From the NCBI GenBank assembly GCA_964623085.1, contig CAZUTO010000006.1, positions 1-64,000 on the forward strand: a stretch of DNA of 64,000 nt, read 5' to 3'. This document shows, in pieces, positions 8,484 through 16,483 of this stretch. The position numbers and the translations under genes were made by a program. This DNA comes from CAZUTO01 sp964623085. Its GTDB lineage: Bacteria; Pseudomonadota; Gammaproteobacteria; Pseudomonadales; GM7GCV1. Positions within the stretch are counted from its first letter, which is position 1; the number at the start of each line of letters is the position of its first letter. The notes beneath the pieces are model-generated. The model worked only from the letters and a program-made list of their open reading frames with translations, was not told the DNA's origin and ran no database searches.

Positions 8484-9299
8484 ATGCAGATCATTTTAGT
8501 TGGGATTATTGCGTTGCTCGCAGGAGTCATTGCAACGAAAACCTTTATTAGCAATGAATCAGATGCTCCAGTAGCAGCGCCAGCGCCTTCTTATAACACC
8601 TATACACCGGCTAACATTGAGCTTTCGCCTAACGCAGATATAGATGAAGTTCAGCAAGCCATCTCGGCTATCAGAGCAGAGTTCAATTCTCAGCTAGAAG
8701 TAGAACGCAATAGAGTGTCTGAATTGACCGTGCAAGTGAATGCGCTTTCCGGTCGAGTAGAGTCCACTGAAGTCGCAAGATCGGAACCTCGTGACGACCA
8801 ACGTCGCAATCGGGACTCTAATGAACCTCGCTATACCACGCAGACATTTTTGGATGCTGGCTTATCAGCCGTTGAAGCAGATCGTATTCTTGAACTTGAG
8901 GCAGAGGCTAGGTCTCGTGCAGAAGAGCTTATAGAGGGCTCAGGGGGGCGCGACCGAGAGGCGCTGCAAGAAATACTTGTAGAGACATCTAAGCAAATCC
9001 GGCTCGAACTGGGTGATTATGGCTACGAAACTTACCTCAATGCCACCGGCAGACCAACCAGCGTACCTGTGCGAGAGATTGAACCCGAATCCGCTGGTGC
9101 TGTTGCTGGGCTACAAGAGGACGACCAGATCATTAGCTACGCTGGCCAACGGGTCTTTGATATTTCTGATCTTCAAACGTTGACCCAGACAGGGACTGAA
9201 GGACAAACTGTTTTTGTTGAGGTATTGCGCGACGATCAATCGGTCACACTGCGTATGCCAAGAGGGCAAATTGGCATCTCTACGAGAGGTCGTCGCTAA
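8484..9299 (+). CDS. Membrane-anchored coiled-coil protein with C-terminal PDZ domain
   Basis: I do not recognise a named family. The 271-residue product starts with a hydrophobic segment (about residues 1-19) that looks like a signal anchor. A charged region likely to form a coiled coil follows (about 50-100), then a glutamate/arginine-rich helical part, and last a PDZ domain (about 185-265). The PDZ part has REIEPESAGAVAGLQEDDQIISYAG, shared in style with DegP/RseP substrates-binding domains. No protease catalytic motif is present. The ATG at 8484 has GAGGT at a good distance; a GTG at 8478 would overlap that site. It is probably a periplasm-facing scaffold or regulator; the function is unknown. 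Confidence 0.75.
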   Translation: MQIILVGIIALLAGVIATKTFISNESDAPVAAPAPSYNTYTPANIELSPNADIDEVQQAISAIRAEFNSQLEVERNRVSELTVQVNALSGRVESTEVARSEPRDDQRRNRDSNEPRYTTQTFLDAGLSAVEADRILELEAEARSRAEELIEGSGGRDREALQEILVETSKQIRLELGDYGYETYLNATGRPTSVPVREIEPESAGAVAGLQEDDQIISYAGQRVFDISDLQTLTQTGTEGQTVFVEVLRDDQSVTLRMPRGQIGISTRGRR

Positions 9300-9310
9300 G
9301 GCCTTATCGG

Positions 9311-9365
9311 TTCATGGTAAAAGTATCTCTATCGAAGAGACTAAAAGAATGACCCACAAAGATAA
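9311..9365 (+). repeat. 55-nt direct repeat, left copy at scaffold gap
   Basis: The 55 bases just left of the N run are identical to the 55 bases just right of it (9466-9520). The exact match abutting the gap on both sides suggests overlapping contig ends from a k=55 assembly graph rather than a biological repeat. Confidence 0.9.
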
Positions 9366-9465
9366 NNNNNNNNNNNNNNNNNNNNNNNNNNNNNNNNNNN
9401 NNNNNNNNNNNNNNNNNNNNNNNNNNNNNNNNNNNNNNNNNNNNNNNNNNNNNNNNNNNNNNNNN
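9366..9465. other. Scaffold gap of 100 undetermined bases
   Basis: Exactly 100 Ns, the conventional placeholder for a gap of unknown size. It falls between the PDZ gene stop (9299) and the thiolase stop (9609), so no recognised gene is interrupted. Confidence 0.98.
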
Positions 9466-9520
9466 TTCATGGTAAAAGTATCTCTATCGAAGAGACTAAA
9501 AGAATGACCCACAAAGATAA
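9466..9520 (+). repeat. 55-nt direct repeat, right copy at scaffold gap
   Basis: Identical to 9311-9365. If the two contigs are joined on this overlap, the intergenic region shrinks by 155 bases. The only reading frame inside the joined sequence is a 15-codon ATG frame at 9504-9551, which has no ribosome-binding site and is not called. Confidence 0.9.
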
Positions 9521-9608
9521 CCCAAACAACGAAGGGCCTGAAAGTGCGTAAATCTCTTAACAAGTTACGTCACAATCGCACTTGCGCCCTCCGTGTGTTT
9601 GCAGAGCG

Positions 9609-10790
9609 TTAGAGTGCTTCTATTGCCATAGCCAACGCTTCTCCGCCGCCAATGCACATGGTGGCAATACCGCGTTTTTTGCCGTAACGCTGCAATGCGT
9701 GCATCAGGCTGATAACAATTCGGCTAGATGTCGATCCCAAAGGATGGCCTTGGGCGCAAGCGCCGCCATGAACGTTAACTTTATCGGCATCTAAATCCAG
9801 TTCCCGCATCGCCAACAAGACAACCATGGCAAACGCCTCGTTGACCTCAAACAAATCGATACTATCTTTGTCCCAGCCGGTCTTTTCTAGCACGCTTTTA
9901 ACCGCGCCAATTGGCGTTGTAGTGAACAATTCTGGAGCATGAGAATGGCGTGCATATCCTGCGATCCGCGCCAATGGCTTGAGACCAAGTTCTTTGGCAG
10001 TGGCCTCGGTCATCAACACCATGGCTGAAGCGCCATCAGAAATCGAGCTCGAATTAGCTGCCGTGATGGTGCCGTCTTTGGCGAAAGCTGGACGCAGGTT
10101 TGGGATTTTCTCTATTCGCGCTTTCTGAGGTTGCTCATCGTCTTTAACGACAAACTCTTCCTTCTTTGTCTTGACGGTCACCGGCACGATTTCATCTAGT
10201 AAAAGATCATCTTCCATGGCTTTATTCGCGCGACTAAGTGATTCAATAGCGAAAGCGTCCATCTCTTCTCGGGTAAATCCATTGGCATCTGCTGTGTCCT
10301 GCGCAAACTTGCCCATGGACGATCCCGTAGACGCGTCTTCCAATCCATCGAGAAACATACTGTCCTCAATCGTCTTGTGACCCGTACCGATACCGTTTCG
10401 CCCACGCACAAGATGCGGTGCGTTAGTCATGCTTTCCATGCCGCCTGCCACGGCAATTTTGGCGCCACCTAGCATGATCTGATCATGGGCAAACACCACC
10501 GACTGCATACCAGAAGCACAAACCTTATTGACCGTTACTGCGCCGGAACTGACGGGAATGTCTGCCAGCATGGCCGCTTGCCGCGCTGGGGCCTGTTTTA
10601 AACCGGCCTGTATGACACAGCCCATGAATACTTCATCAACATCTGCGGGGCTAATGCCCGATTTTTCAATGGCTGCTTTAATGGCAAACCCACCCAGCTC
10701 AACAGCACTAAAGCCACTGAAAACGCCACCAAATCCGCCCATTGGCGTGCGAGCGCCGTTAACAATCACAATAGATTCATTACAACTCAT
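9609..10790 (-). CDS. Acetyl-CoA acetyltransferase (thiolase)
   Basis: This thiolase cleaves acetoacetyl-CoA to two acetyl-CoA, or runs in reverse. The 393-residue protein has the acyl-accepting cysteine in NKVCASGMQS (Cys91), the histidine motif NVHGGACAQGHPLGS near residue 345, and the C-terminal proton-transfer cysteine in TMCIGGGEALA near residue 382. The length is typical of biosynthetic/degradative type II thiolases (AtoB/PhaA). It is the last gene of a scoA-scoB-thiolase run on the minus strand, with 82 nt before it. That points to acetoacetate breakdown rather than polyhydroxybutyrate synthesis, since no phaB or phaC is near. Confidence 0.93.
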   Translation of the reverse strand: MSCNESIVIVNGARTPMGGFGGVFSGFSAVELGGFAIKAAIEKSGISPADVDEVFMGCVIQAGLKQAPARQAAMLADIPVSSGAVTVNKVCASGMQSVVFAHDQIMLGGAKIAVAGGMESMTNAPHLVRGRNGIGTGHKTIEDSMFLDGLEDASTGSSMGKFAQDTADANGFTREEMDAFAIESLSRANKAMEDDLLLDEIVPVTVKTKKEEFVVKDDEQPQKARIEKIPNLRPAFAKDGTITAANSSSISDGASAMVLMTEATAKELGLKPLARIAGYARHSHAPELFTTTPIGAVKSVLEKTGWDKDSIDLFEVNEAFAMVVLLAMRELDLDADKVNVHGGACAQGHPLGSTSSRIVISLMHALQRYGKKRGIATMCIGGGEALAMAIEAL

Positions 10791-10872
10791 GTAGCCGCCT
10801 TATTTGAATTAGATCAGAACCACCCGGATTTGGGCAGTGCAACATAAAAAGGTTAGGTTAAAGCGGCGGGTA

Positions 10873-11529
10873 TTACAACTTCATTTCTGGAACGTCGGCA
10901 GGCACCACCAATTCAGCAGCTGTTTTACTGACAATCTCATCGACGGATACCCCAGGGGCACGCTCAATTAAGTGGAACTTTCCGCCTTCAATTTTTAGAT
11001 AAGCGAAGTCGGTGACGACGTATTTAATGCAGCCTACGCCTGTTAGGGGTAAGGTGCATTCCGGTAGGAGTTTGGAATTTCCGTCCCGATCTGTATGTGT
11101 CATGGTCACAATAATGTTATCTGCGCCCGCAACCAAATCCATAGCGCCGCCCATGCCTTTAATGAGCTTGCCTGGAACCATCCAGGAAGCGATGTTTCCT
11201 TGAACATCCACTTCAAACGCACCCAATACTGTTAAATCCACGTGGCCGCCACGAATCATGGCGAACGATTCGGCTGAAGAAAAATACGAGCCGCCGGGCT
11301 CAAGCGTTACGGTTTGTTTTCCAGCATTAATCAAATCGGCATCGATATTCTCTTCGGTAGGAAATGCCCCCATTCCCAACAAACCATTTTCAGACTGAAA
11401 CATGACCTGCATACCTTCTGCCACATAGTTGGAAACCAGCGTAGGGATACCAATACCGAGGTTGACGTAAAAACCATCTTGAATCTGTTGCGCCACACGC
11501 ATGGCCATTTGTTCACGAGTAAGTGCCAT
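10873..11529 (-). CDS. scoB: 3-oxoacid CoA-transferase subunit B
   Basis: This subunit carries the catalytic glutamate that moves CoA from succinyl-CoA to acetoacetate. The 218-residue protein has LGIGIPTLVSNY and the active-site motif SENGLLGMG, with Glu47 as the expected nucleophile, followed by GGSYFSSAESFAMIRGGHVDLTVLGAFEVD. Size and motifs match the beta subunit of the two-chain SCOT/AtoA family. It starts 19 nt after scoA, so the two are translated from one transcript. The product, acetoacetyl-CoA, is the substrate of the thiolase encoded next. Confidence 0.93.
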   Translation of the reverse strand: MALTREQMAMRVAQQIQDGFYVNLGIGIPTLVSNYVAEGMQVMFQSENGLLGMGAFPTEENIDADLINAGKQTVTLEPGGSYFSSAESFAMIRGGHVDLTVLGAFEVDVQGNIASWMVPGKLIKGMGGAMDLVAGADNIIVTMTHTDRDGNSKLLPECTLPLTGVGCIKYVVTDFAYLKIEGGKFHLIERAPGVSVDEIVSKTAAELVVPADVPEMKL

Positions 11530-11548
11530 CTATTTTTTCACCTATAGC

Positions 11549-12250
11549 CTATGCTTCACGCACCGTGCGCTGTTCAATTCGTTTTTCAAATTCACCCTGA
11601 ATAAGGCGATCAACATAGATGCCTGAGGTATGAATTTGCGCGGGATCTAGCTCACCAGGTTCAACAATTTCCTCAACTTCCATGACCGTGATTTTTCCGG
11701 CTGCTGCCGCCATCGGATTGAAGTTCTGAGACGACAGCCGATAAATGGCATTGCCATATCGGTCGGCTTTCCAGGCTTTTACAAGCGCAAAGTCACCGCG
11801 GATTGCACGTTCTAGAATGTAGTGACGCCCATCAAACTCACGGGTTTCCTTTCCTTCTGCAACAACAGTGCCATAGCCTGTTGCCGTAAAGAATGCAGGA
11901 ATACCCGCCCCACCTGCACGCATTCGCTCCGCGAGGGTACCTTGCGGGATAAGCTCAACATCAAGCGTTCCGTCCATCATCTGCTGCTCGAATAGCTTGT
12001 TCTCTCCAACATAAGAACCGGCCATTTTTTTTATTTGCTGTTTGTGTAGCAAAAGGCCAAGCCCAAAATCATCGACACCGCAGTTGTTAGAGTAAACAGT
12101 GAGATCTTTGATGCCTTGATCGCGAATATAGGCAATCGAACCCTCTGGGATTCCGCAAAGACCAAAACCGCCGGCCAATACTGTCATGCCGTCTTCTAAT
12201 CCAGCCAACGCCTCACTATAGGTCGTTACGACTTTATCCAGTCCGCTCAC
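11549..12250 (-). CDS. scoA: 3-oxoacid CoA-transferase subunit A
   Basis: The alpha subunit of the heterodimeric acetoacetate:succinyl-CoA CoA-transferase. The 233-residue protein shows the CoA-binding GGFGLCGIPEG loop near residues 22-32, the NNCGVDDFGLG segment and AERMRAGGAGIPAFFTATGYGT, all typical of the family. Translation starts at a GTG (12250) preceded by a GAGAA-like ribosome-binding site. It is the first gene of the scoA-scoB-thiolase operon. The 91 nt separating it from argS presumably carry its promoter. Confidence 0.93.
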   Translation of the reverse strand: MSGLDKVVTTYSEALAGLEDGMTVLAGGFGLCGIPEGSIAYIRDQGIKDLTVYSNNCGVDDFGLGLLLHKQQIKKMAGSYVGENKLFEQQMMDGTLDVELIPQGTLAERMRAGGAGIPAFFTATGYGTVVAEGKETREFDGRHYILERAIRGDFALVKAWKADRYGNAIYRLSSQNFNPMAAAAGKITVMEVEEIVEPGELDPAQIHTSGIYVDRLIQGEFEKRIEQRTVREA

Positions 12251-12341
12251 ATTTTTCTCTCTATTAATTATCTATTGTCGATGTTTGGTTGTTTTATACG
12301 CGTGCTGCTCTTTTGCTCTTTGCTCAGCTGATATGCACAGG

Positions 12342-14081
12342 TTACATGCGGTCTAAAGTTTGAACACCTAATAGCGCCAGACCTTTGTTCAATACTCGTG
12401 CGGTTAACATTGAAAGCTGTAGTCGGCTATCGCGCAGGTTCGTAGGAACCGATTCGCGCAGTATAGGGCAGCTTTCGTAGAAAGACATAAATTGCCCACT
12501 TAACTCGAAAAGATACGTACACAATTCATGTGGATAGCCCTTTATGCCCACTTGCTCAACCACTTCACCAAACTGAGCCAAAGACAATGCCAAATCACGC
12601 TCGGCAGGCTCTTTAATTAGTATGGCCTTCGAAATATCGTCTAGGTCTGCGCCACTCTTGCGAAATATGCTTTGAATACGCGCATACGCATACTGCAGAT
12701 AGGGTGCGGTATTGCCTTCAAAGCTCAACATGCTCTCCCATTCAAACAGGTAGTCATTGGTGCGCGTCATTCTAAGATCAGCATATTTAACGGCACCAAT
12801 TCCAACAGCACTGGCAATCGGCTTTCGATCCGCTGCTGATAGATCAGGATTTTTTTCGGCCAATAAGTTATCCGCACGCGCTACTGCTTCATCGAGCAAT
12901 TCATTAAGCTTTACCGTATCGCCAGATCGCGTCTTAAACGGCTTGCCATCGGCACCCATCATGGTGCCAAACGCACAATGGAGCAGCTCCACTGATTGCG
13001 GAACCCAGCCTGCTTTGCGCGCGAGCGTGAATACTTGCTTCAGATGCAAGGATTGACGCTCGTCAATAAAGTAAAGAATCCGATCAGCATTCAGCTCGGA
13101 GACACGATAACGCAGCGCAGCCAGATCCGAAGTGGAATATAGGTAGCCACCATCTGCTTTTTGCACAATGACAGGCGAGGGGTTGCCTTTTTTGTCTGCC
13201 AGCTCCTCTAAAAAAGCGACCTGAGCGCCTTGGTCTTCCGAGCAAAGACCTTTCTGCGCTAGCTCCGACACCACCACACTCAAATCTTGATTGTAGGAAC
13301 TTTCACCGCGAACATGACTGCGTTCTAGCGTCGCCCCCAGCTTCTGATAAATAGCCTCAGAATGTGAAAGTGAGATGTCGATAAATTTCTGCCAAAGCGC
13401 CAAACATGCAGCATCGCCAGATTGCAGACGCACCACGTATTCTCGCGCTTTATCTGCAAATGATTCATCAGTATCAAAATGGGCTTTCGACTGGCGATAA
13501 AAACTCTCCAAGTCCGCTAGTTGAAACTGCGCGTCATCACCCGACAATGATTGTTCTTCAAGCTCTGCAATCAGCATGCCAAACTGCGTGCCCCAATCAC
13601 CAACGTGGTTCTGGCGAATAACGCGGTGGCCAAGACACTCCAAAACCCGCACCACTGCGTCACCAATAACCGTGGCTCGCAAATGACCAACGTGCATTTC
13701 CTTGGCGAGATTTGGACCGGAATAATCAACAACCACTGTTTCTGGAGATTGAGTAACAGGCACACCGAGCTGGGTCGAACCTAGGTGCTGTTCAACATAG
13801 TCAGCAAGCCAATCATTCTTCAGATGGAGGTTAATAAATCCTGGGCCTGCAATCTCAACCCGAGTGCACATAGACTCTGCGTCTAGCTGGTCGACAATGT
13901 TTTGAGCGAGATCACGAGGATTAACTTTAAGGCCTTTGGCGGCCCCCATAACCCCGTTGATCTGGAGATCACCAAATTCAGGCTTGGAGCTATAATTAAC
14001 GTGTGGCGCGTAATCCGCCGGGATACCTGCAGCCGCCATGGCATGGGCTGCTTTTGCAGCCACAAGCTGTCTCAATGACAT
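12342..14081 (-). CDS. argS: Arginyl-tRNA synthetase
   Basis: ArgS charges tRNA-Arg. The 579-residue class I synthetase has an N-terminal Add1 tRNA-binding domain (about 1-115) and the HIGH signature as HVGHLRATVIGD near residue 133. It has an MMGADGKPFKTRSGD stretch near residue 375 in place of KMSKS, as is usual for ArgS. A C-terminal anticodon-binding DALR domain ends ALLGVQTLDRM. Length and motifs are ordinary. It is followed after 38 nt by a gap to the DsbA-like gene upstream on the same strand; co-transcription with that gene is possible. Confidence 0.96.
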   Translation of the reverse strand: MSLRQLVAAKAAHAMAAAGIPADYAPHVNYSSKPEFGDLQINGVMGAAKGLKVNPRDLAQNIVDQLDAESMCTRVEIAGPGFINLHLKNDWLADYVEQHLGSTQLGVPVTQSPETVVVDYSGPNLAKEMHVGHLRATVIGDAVVRVLECLGHRVIRQNHVGDWGTQFGMLIAELEEQSLSGDDAQFQLADLESFYRQSKAHFDTDESFADKAREYVVRLQSGDAACLALWQKFIDISLSHSEAIYQKLGATLERSHVRGESSYNQDLSVVVSELAQKGLCSEDQGAQVAFLEELADKKGNPSPVIVQKADGGYLYSTSDLAALRYRVSELNADRILYFIDERQSLHLKQVFTLARKAGWVPQSVELLHCAFGTMMGADGKPFKTRSGDTVKLNELLDEAVARADNLLAEKNPDLSAADRKPIASAVGIGAVKYADLRMTRTNDYLFEWESMLSFEGNTAPYLQYAYARIQSIFRKSGADLDDISKAILIKEPAERDLALSLAQFGEVVEQVGIKGYPHELCTYLFELSGQFMSFYESCPILRESVPTNLRDSRLQLSMLTARVLNKGLALLGVQTLDRM

Positions 14082-14118
14082 CGTTGTCTTAGCGCGCTGT
14101 TATCTTAATTTCGTACTA

Positions 14119-14769
14119 CTAGTTTGCTAGCGCCGCTCTCTCTTTTTCTATCAATGCAGAGACGACTTGTAGCATACGTGGGTGGCCACCTGCGGTAGTG
14201 AGTACATACTTACCATTGACTACCATCTGCGGTGTGCTGCGAATTTGATACGCACCCATTCGCGATTTTGCTTGCTGAACCTGACTATTCACGCCGAAAG
14301 AATTCATCGCGCGGCGATAGGCTTCGGAATCCACACCTTTGCTTTTTACGAAGGAGAGAATCGCCGACTCGCTAGGCATTTGGTTTTTGCTGCCCGTATT
14401 CATCTCGTCAAATATTGCCTGATGAAGCGTGTCCTCAAGACTGAGCACTTGGTTCGCGTAGAACATCTTTGCATGCAACTCCATCACATCTGCCCAAATA
14501 GCGGGCATACCGACAAAGTTAACATCATCAGGCAAGCCTTCTTTCCACGCATTTATGGTCGGCTCCAAATTGAAGCAATGTATGCAGCCATACCAAAACA
14601 CCTCTATGACTTCTATTTTCGAGGGGTCTGATGTGGGAACCGGGCGCGGCAATACGACGTAATCTTTGCCTTCTTGAATATCGGTAGCAGCGACATTTGG
14701 GTCCGTCTGTGAACAAGCCGAGAGAGGCACCAGAAAAGCAAACCAAAAGATTGCAATAACTCGTTTCAT
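14119..14769 (-). CDS. DsbA-family thiol:disulfide interchange protein, probable lipoprotein
   Basis: A periplasmic thioredoxin-fold protein likely to introduce disulfides into exported proteins. The 216-residue product has the active site FWYGCIHC, with cysteines at about 62 and 65, and the cis-proline region RSTPQMVVNGKY near residue 178. Two points are unusual. The dipeptide between the cysteines is Ile-His, where DsbA usually has Pro-His. The signal peptide ends LSAC, a plausible lipobox (Cys19), suggesting membrane anchoring. It lies beside cytochrome c4 as dsbA does in Pseudomonas, and has GGAG well placed before the ATG. I call it DsbA-like without claiming it is the sole DsbA. Confidence 0.85.
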   Translation of the reverse strand: MKRVIAIFWFAFLVPLSACSQTDPNVAATDIQEGKDYVVLPRPVPTSDPSKIEVIEVFWYGCIHCFNLEPTINAWKEGLPDDVNFVGMPAIWADVMELHAKMFYANQVLSLEDTLHQAIFDEMNTGSKNQMPSESAILSFVKSKGVDSEAYRRAMNSFGVNSQVQQAKSRMGAYQIRSTPQMVVNGKYVLTTAGGHPRMLQVVSALIEKERAALAN

Positions 14770-14850
14770 TTAAGAACTCCAAATTTAGGCAAAAAATATA
14801 TGATCGTCACAGAGCGCCTAGCGCCTGACGTTAGTTGTCAATTGAACCAC

Positions 14851-14874
14851 AAAAAAGGCGGCATATTGCCGCCT
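14851..14874 (-). terminator. Intrinsic terminator after cytochrome c4 gene
   Basis: On the minus strand an 8-bp stem AGGCGGCA/TGCCGCCT with a 3-nt loop is followed by a run of U residues (the A run at 14851-14856). It lies just downstream of the cytochrome c4 stop and before the DsbA-like gene, so that gene likely has its own promoter. Confidence 0.8.
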
Positions 14875-14906
14875 CTAACATAATTTTACGTTATACAACC
14901 CAATGG

Positions 14907-15551
14907 TTAATTGAGGCCTGCTAGGTAATTTGCCACAGCGCGCATCTCTAGATCACTCATGGCGCCAGCAATACCACGCATAATCAGCGTTTCGCCGTCA
15001 TTCGTTCGCAGGTTGTTCTGAAATTGCGTTAGTTGCTTATAGATATACTCTGGATGCTGGCCACCAATAGCGGGAAATCCCGCAGGACCATTACCGTTTC
15101 CGCGTGGCGAGTGGCATCCAGTACAGGCCGGAACCTCGGTATCAAGGTTGCCACCGCGATAAAGGTTCTCGCCTAAGGCTAAAAATTCTTCGGCAGAAAG
15201 TCCGTAAGCTTCATCCTCAAGCTCGCTACTTCCTACAATTTTCCTCTCTTGGCTGGCATAAAAAGCAGCGATGTCGGCCAAATCCTGCTCAGACATAGCA
15301 GCAAGCAAACCGGTCATTTCTACTACTGTTCTTGCTCCCGACTTGATATCTCCCATTTGTTTGAGAAGATATTTTTCACCCTGCCCCGCCAAATTAGGGA
15401 ACAGGTTAGACGCACTCACGCCAACAGGTCCATGGCACGCAGCACATATAATTACTTTTGACTCGCCCGCTTCTGGATCACCTTGCGCCAGAGCACAAGC
15501 CGAAAAAAAGTACAGAATAGCGACAATAAAACTTGGTAGATTTTTCTTCAT
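14907..15551 (-). CDS. Diheme cytochrome c4
   Basis: A periplasmic electron carrier to terminal oxidases. The 214-residue protein has a signal peptide (cleavage near ALAQG, about residue 23) and two class I cytochrome domains. The first CAACH heme site is at residues 36-40 and the second, CTGCH, at 143-147. Each is followed by a likely methionine ligand (VEMTGLLAAMS and LIMRGIAGAMS). The tandem layout is that of cytochrome c4. It is divergent from engB across 178 nt, as in Pseudomonas. A plausible partner is the caa3-type oxidase encoded at 28.9-33.1 kb. Confidence 0.93.
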   Translation of the reverse strand: MKKNLPSFIVAILYFFSACALAQGDPEAGESKVIICAACHGPVGVSASNLFPNLAGQGEKYLLKQMGDIKSGARTVVEMTGLLAAMSEQDLADIAAFYASQERKIVGSSELEDEAYGLSAEEFLALGENLYRGGNLDTEVPACTGCHSPRGNGNGPAGFPAIGGQHPEYIYKQLTQFQNNLRTNDGETLIMRGIAGAMSDLEMRAVANYLAGLN

Positions 15552-15729
15552 TTTGGTTCGAGATAGTTAGGAAGTAGTTAGCTGCTCTTTACTTTTATCA
15601 GGATTCGACAGCAAGCTGCGCTGTTTTTGAGCCCTTTCCCAAAGTCGGCGGATTATAACCAAAGCAATGTGCTTCGTCACCAAAGATACATAGGCTATTA
15701 TCTGCCTAATCACTCAATTTATCCCTTAT

Positions 15730-16362
15730 ATGAGTTCCTCTAAACCGAATCAAGCTTCGGGGGCTGTTAATTACGCCAGTGCCCGATTTCTAAAAAGTGC
15801 TAAAACCTTGGATCAATGTGGTCCCGACGAAGGCGCTGAAATCGCGTTTGCTGGTCGCTCTAACGCGGGGAAATCAAGTGCAATAAACCGGCTAACAAGG
15901 CAAAAAAAACTGGCTCGGACAAGCAAAACTCCCGGTAGAACGCAGCTAATTAATTTTTTCGGTATCGGCGACGGCAGCATACGCCTTGTGGATCTACCCG
16001 GCTACGGCTACGCGAAAGTGCCGCAAGCCGTCAAACGCGAGTGGGAGGAAAACCTAAGCGAATACCTAAACCTGCGTGAGAGTATCAAAGGCTGCGTCTT
16101 GCTGATGGATATTCGCCATCCTTTGCAAGAGTTTGATCGCAATTTTATTGCTTGGACGCATGCATCAGAACTACCGTTACACGCATTGCTCACCAAATCC
16201 GATAAGCTGAAACGGGGGGCCGCGACCAATACGCTGCTAAAAGTAGAAAAAGAAGTCCGACAACTAGGGCTGGACGAATATTTCAGCATACAGCTGTTTT
16301 CTTCTAGCAACGGCAATGGTTTGGAACAACTTCAAGAAACCCTTTCAGCTTGGGTGACTTAG
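15730..16362 (+). CDS. engB: Ribosome biogenesis GTPase EngB (YsxC/YihA)
   Basis: EngB is an essential GTPase needed for maturation of the 50S ribosomal subunit. The 210-residue protein has the G1 loop GRSNAGKSS (about residues 42-50), the switch/G2 region with SKTPGRTQLINFF, the G3 box DLPGYGYAKVP, and the G4 motif TKSDKLKRG near residue 158. The length is normal. The ATG at 15730 gives the family N-terminus YASARFLKSA. It is convergent with the polA side of the locus, the conserved gammaproteobacterial arrangement in which a small RNA often sits between the two. Confidence 0.95.
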   Translation: MSSSKPNQASGAVNYASARFLKSAKTLDQCGPDEGAEIAFAGRSNAGKSSAINRLTRQKKLARTSKTPGRTQLINFFGIGDGSIRLVDLPGYGYAKVPQAVKREWEENLSEYLNLRESIKGCVLLMDIRHPLQEFDRNFIAWTHASELPLHALLTKSDKLKRGAATNTLLKVEKEVRQLGLDEYFSIQLFSSSNGNGLEQLQETLSAWVT

Positions 16363-16401
16363 ATCGCATAGGTGTTGTAGGCACCCATCAGAAACTTCGA
16401 C

Positions 16402-16429
16402 AAAAAAAAGCCCGCAAATATTGCGGGCT
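16402..16429 (-). terminator. Intrinsic terminator of the small RNA
   Basis: Minus-strand stem AGCCCGCA/TGCGGGCT with a 5-nt loop, followed directly by eight U (A run at 16402-16409). It ends the candidate small RNA and would also back up termination of the cytochrome/polA transcript. Confidence 0.85.
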
Positions 16430-16477
16430 GAAAGCAGTAAATTAGGAGAAAATCACTGCTGAGCGTTAGTAAACTCT
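16402..16477 (-). ncRNA. Candidate sigma-E-dependent small RNA (ErsA/Spot 42 position)
   Basis: A likely transcript of about 76 nt. It starts 6-7 nt after a near-consensus sigma-E/AlgU promoter and ends at a strong intrinsic terminator. It contains a 6-bp hairpin AGCAGT (16455-16460)/ACTGCT (16433-16438). The 16-nt loop of that hairpin exposes TTTTCTCCTAA, complementary to Shine-Dalgarno sequences. The terminator hairpin AGCCCGCA/TGCGGGCT (16409-16429) is followed by eight U. No open reading frame is present. In P. aeruginosa the polA-engB interval encodes the AlgU-controlled sRNA ErsA, and in E. coli it encodes Spot 42, both in the polA orientation, as here. Homology in sequence is not shown; position, promoter and structure support the call. 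Confidence 0.7.
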
Positions 16478-16483
16478 GCTATC

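Noticed and set aside
9214..9507. Plus-strand frame running through the N gap
   Set aside because: It exists only because Ns read as open; it overlaps the end of the PDZ gene in another frame.
9504..9551. 15-codon ATG frame at the right side of the scaffold gap
   Set aside because: No ribosome-binding site, no recognisable product, and it partly lies in the duplicated contig end.
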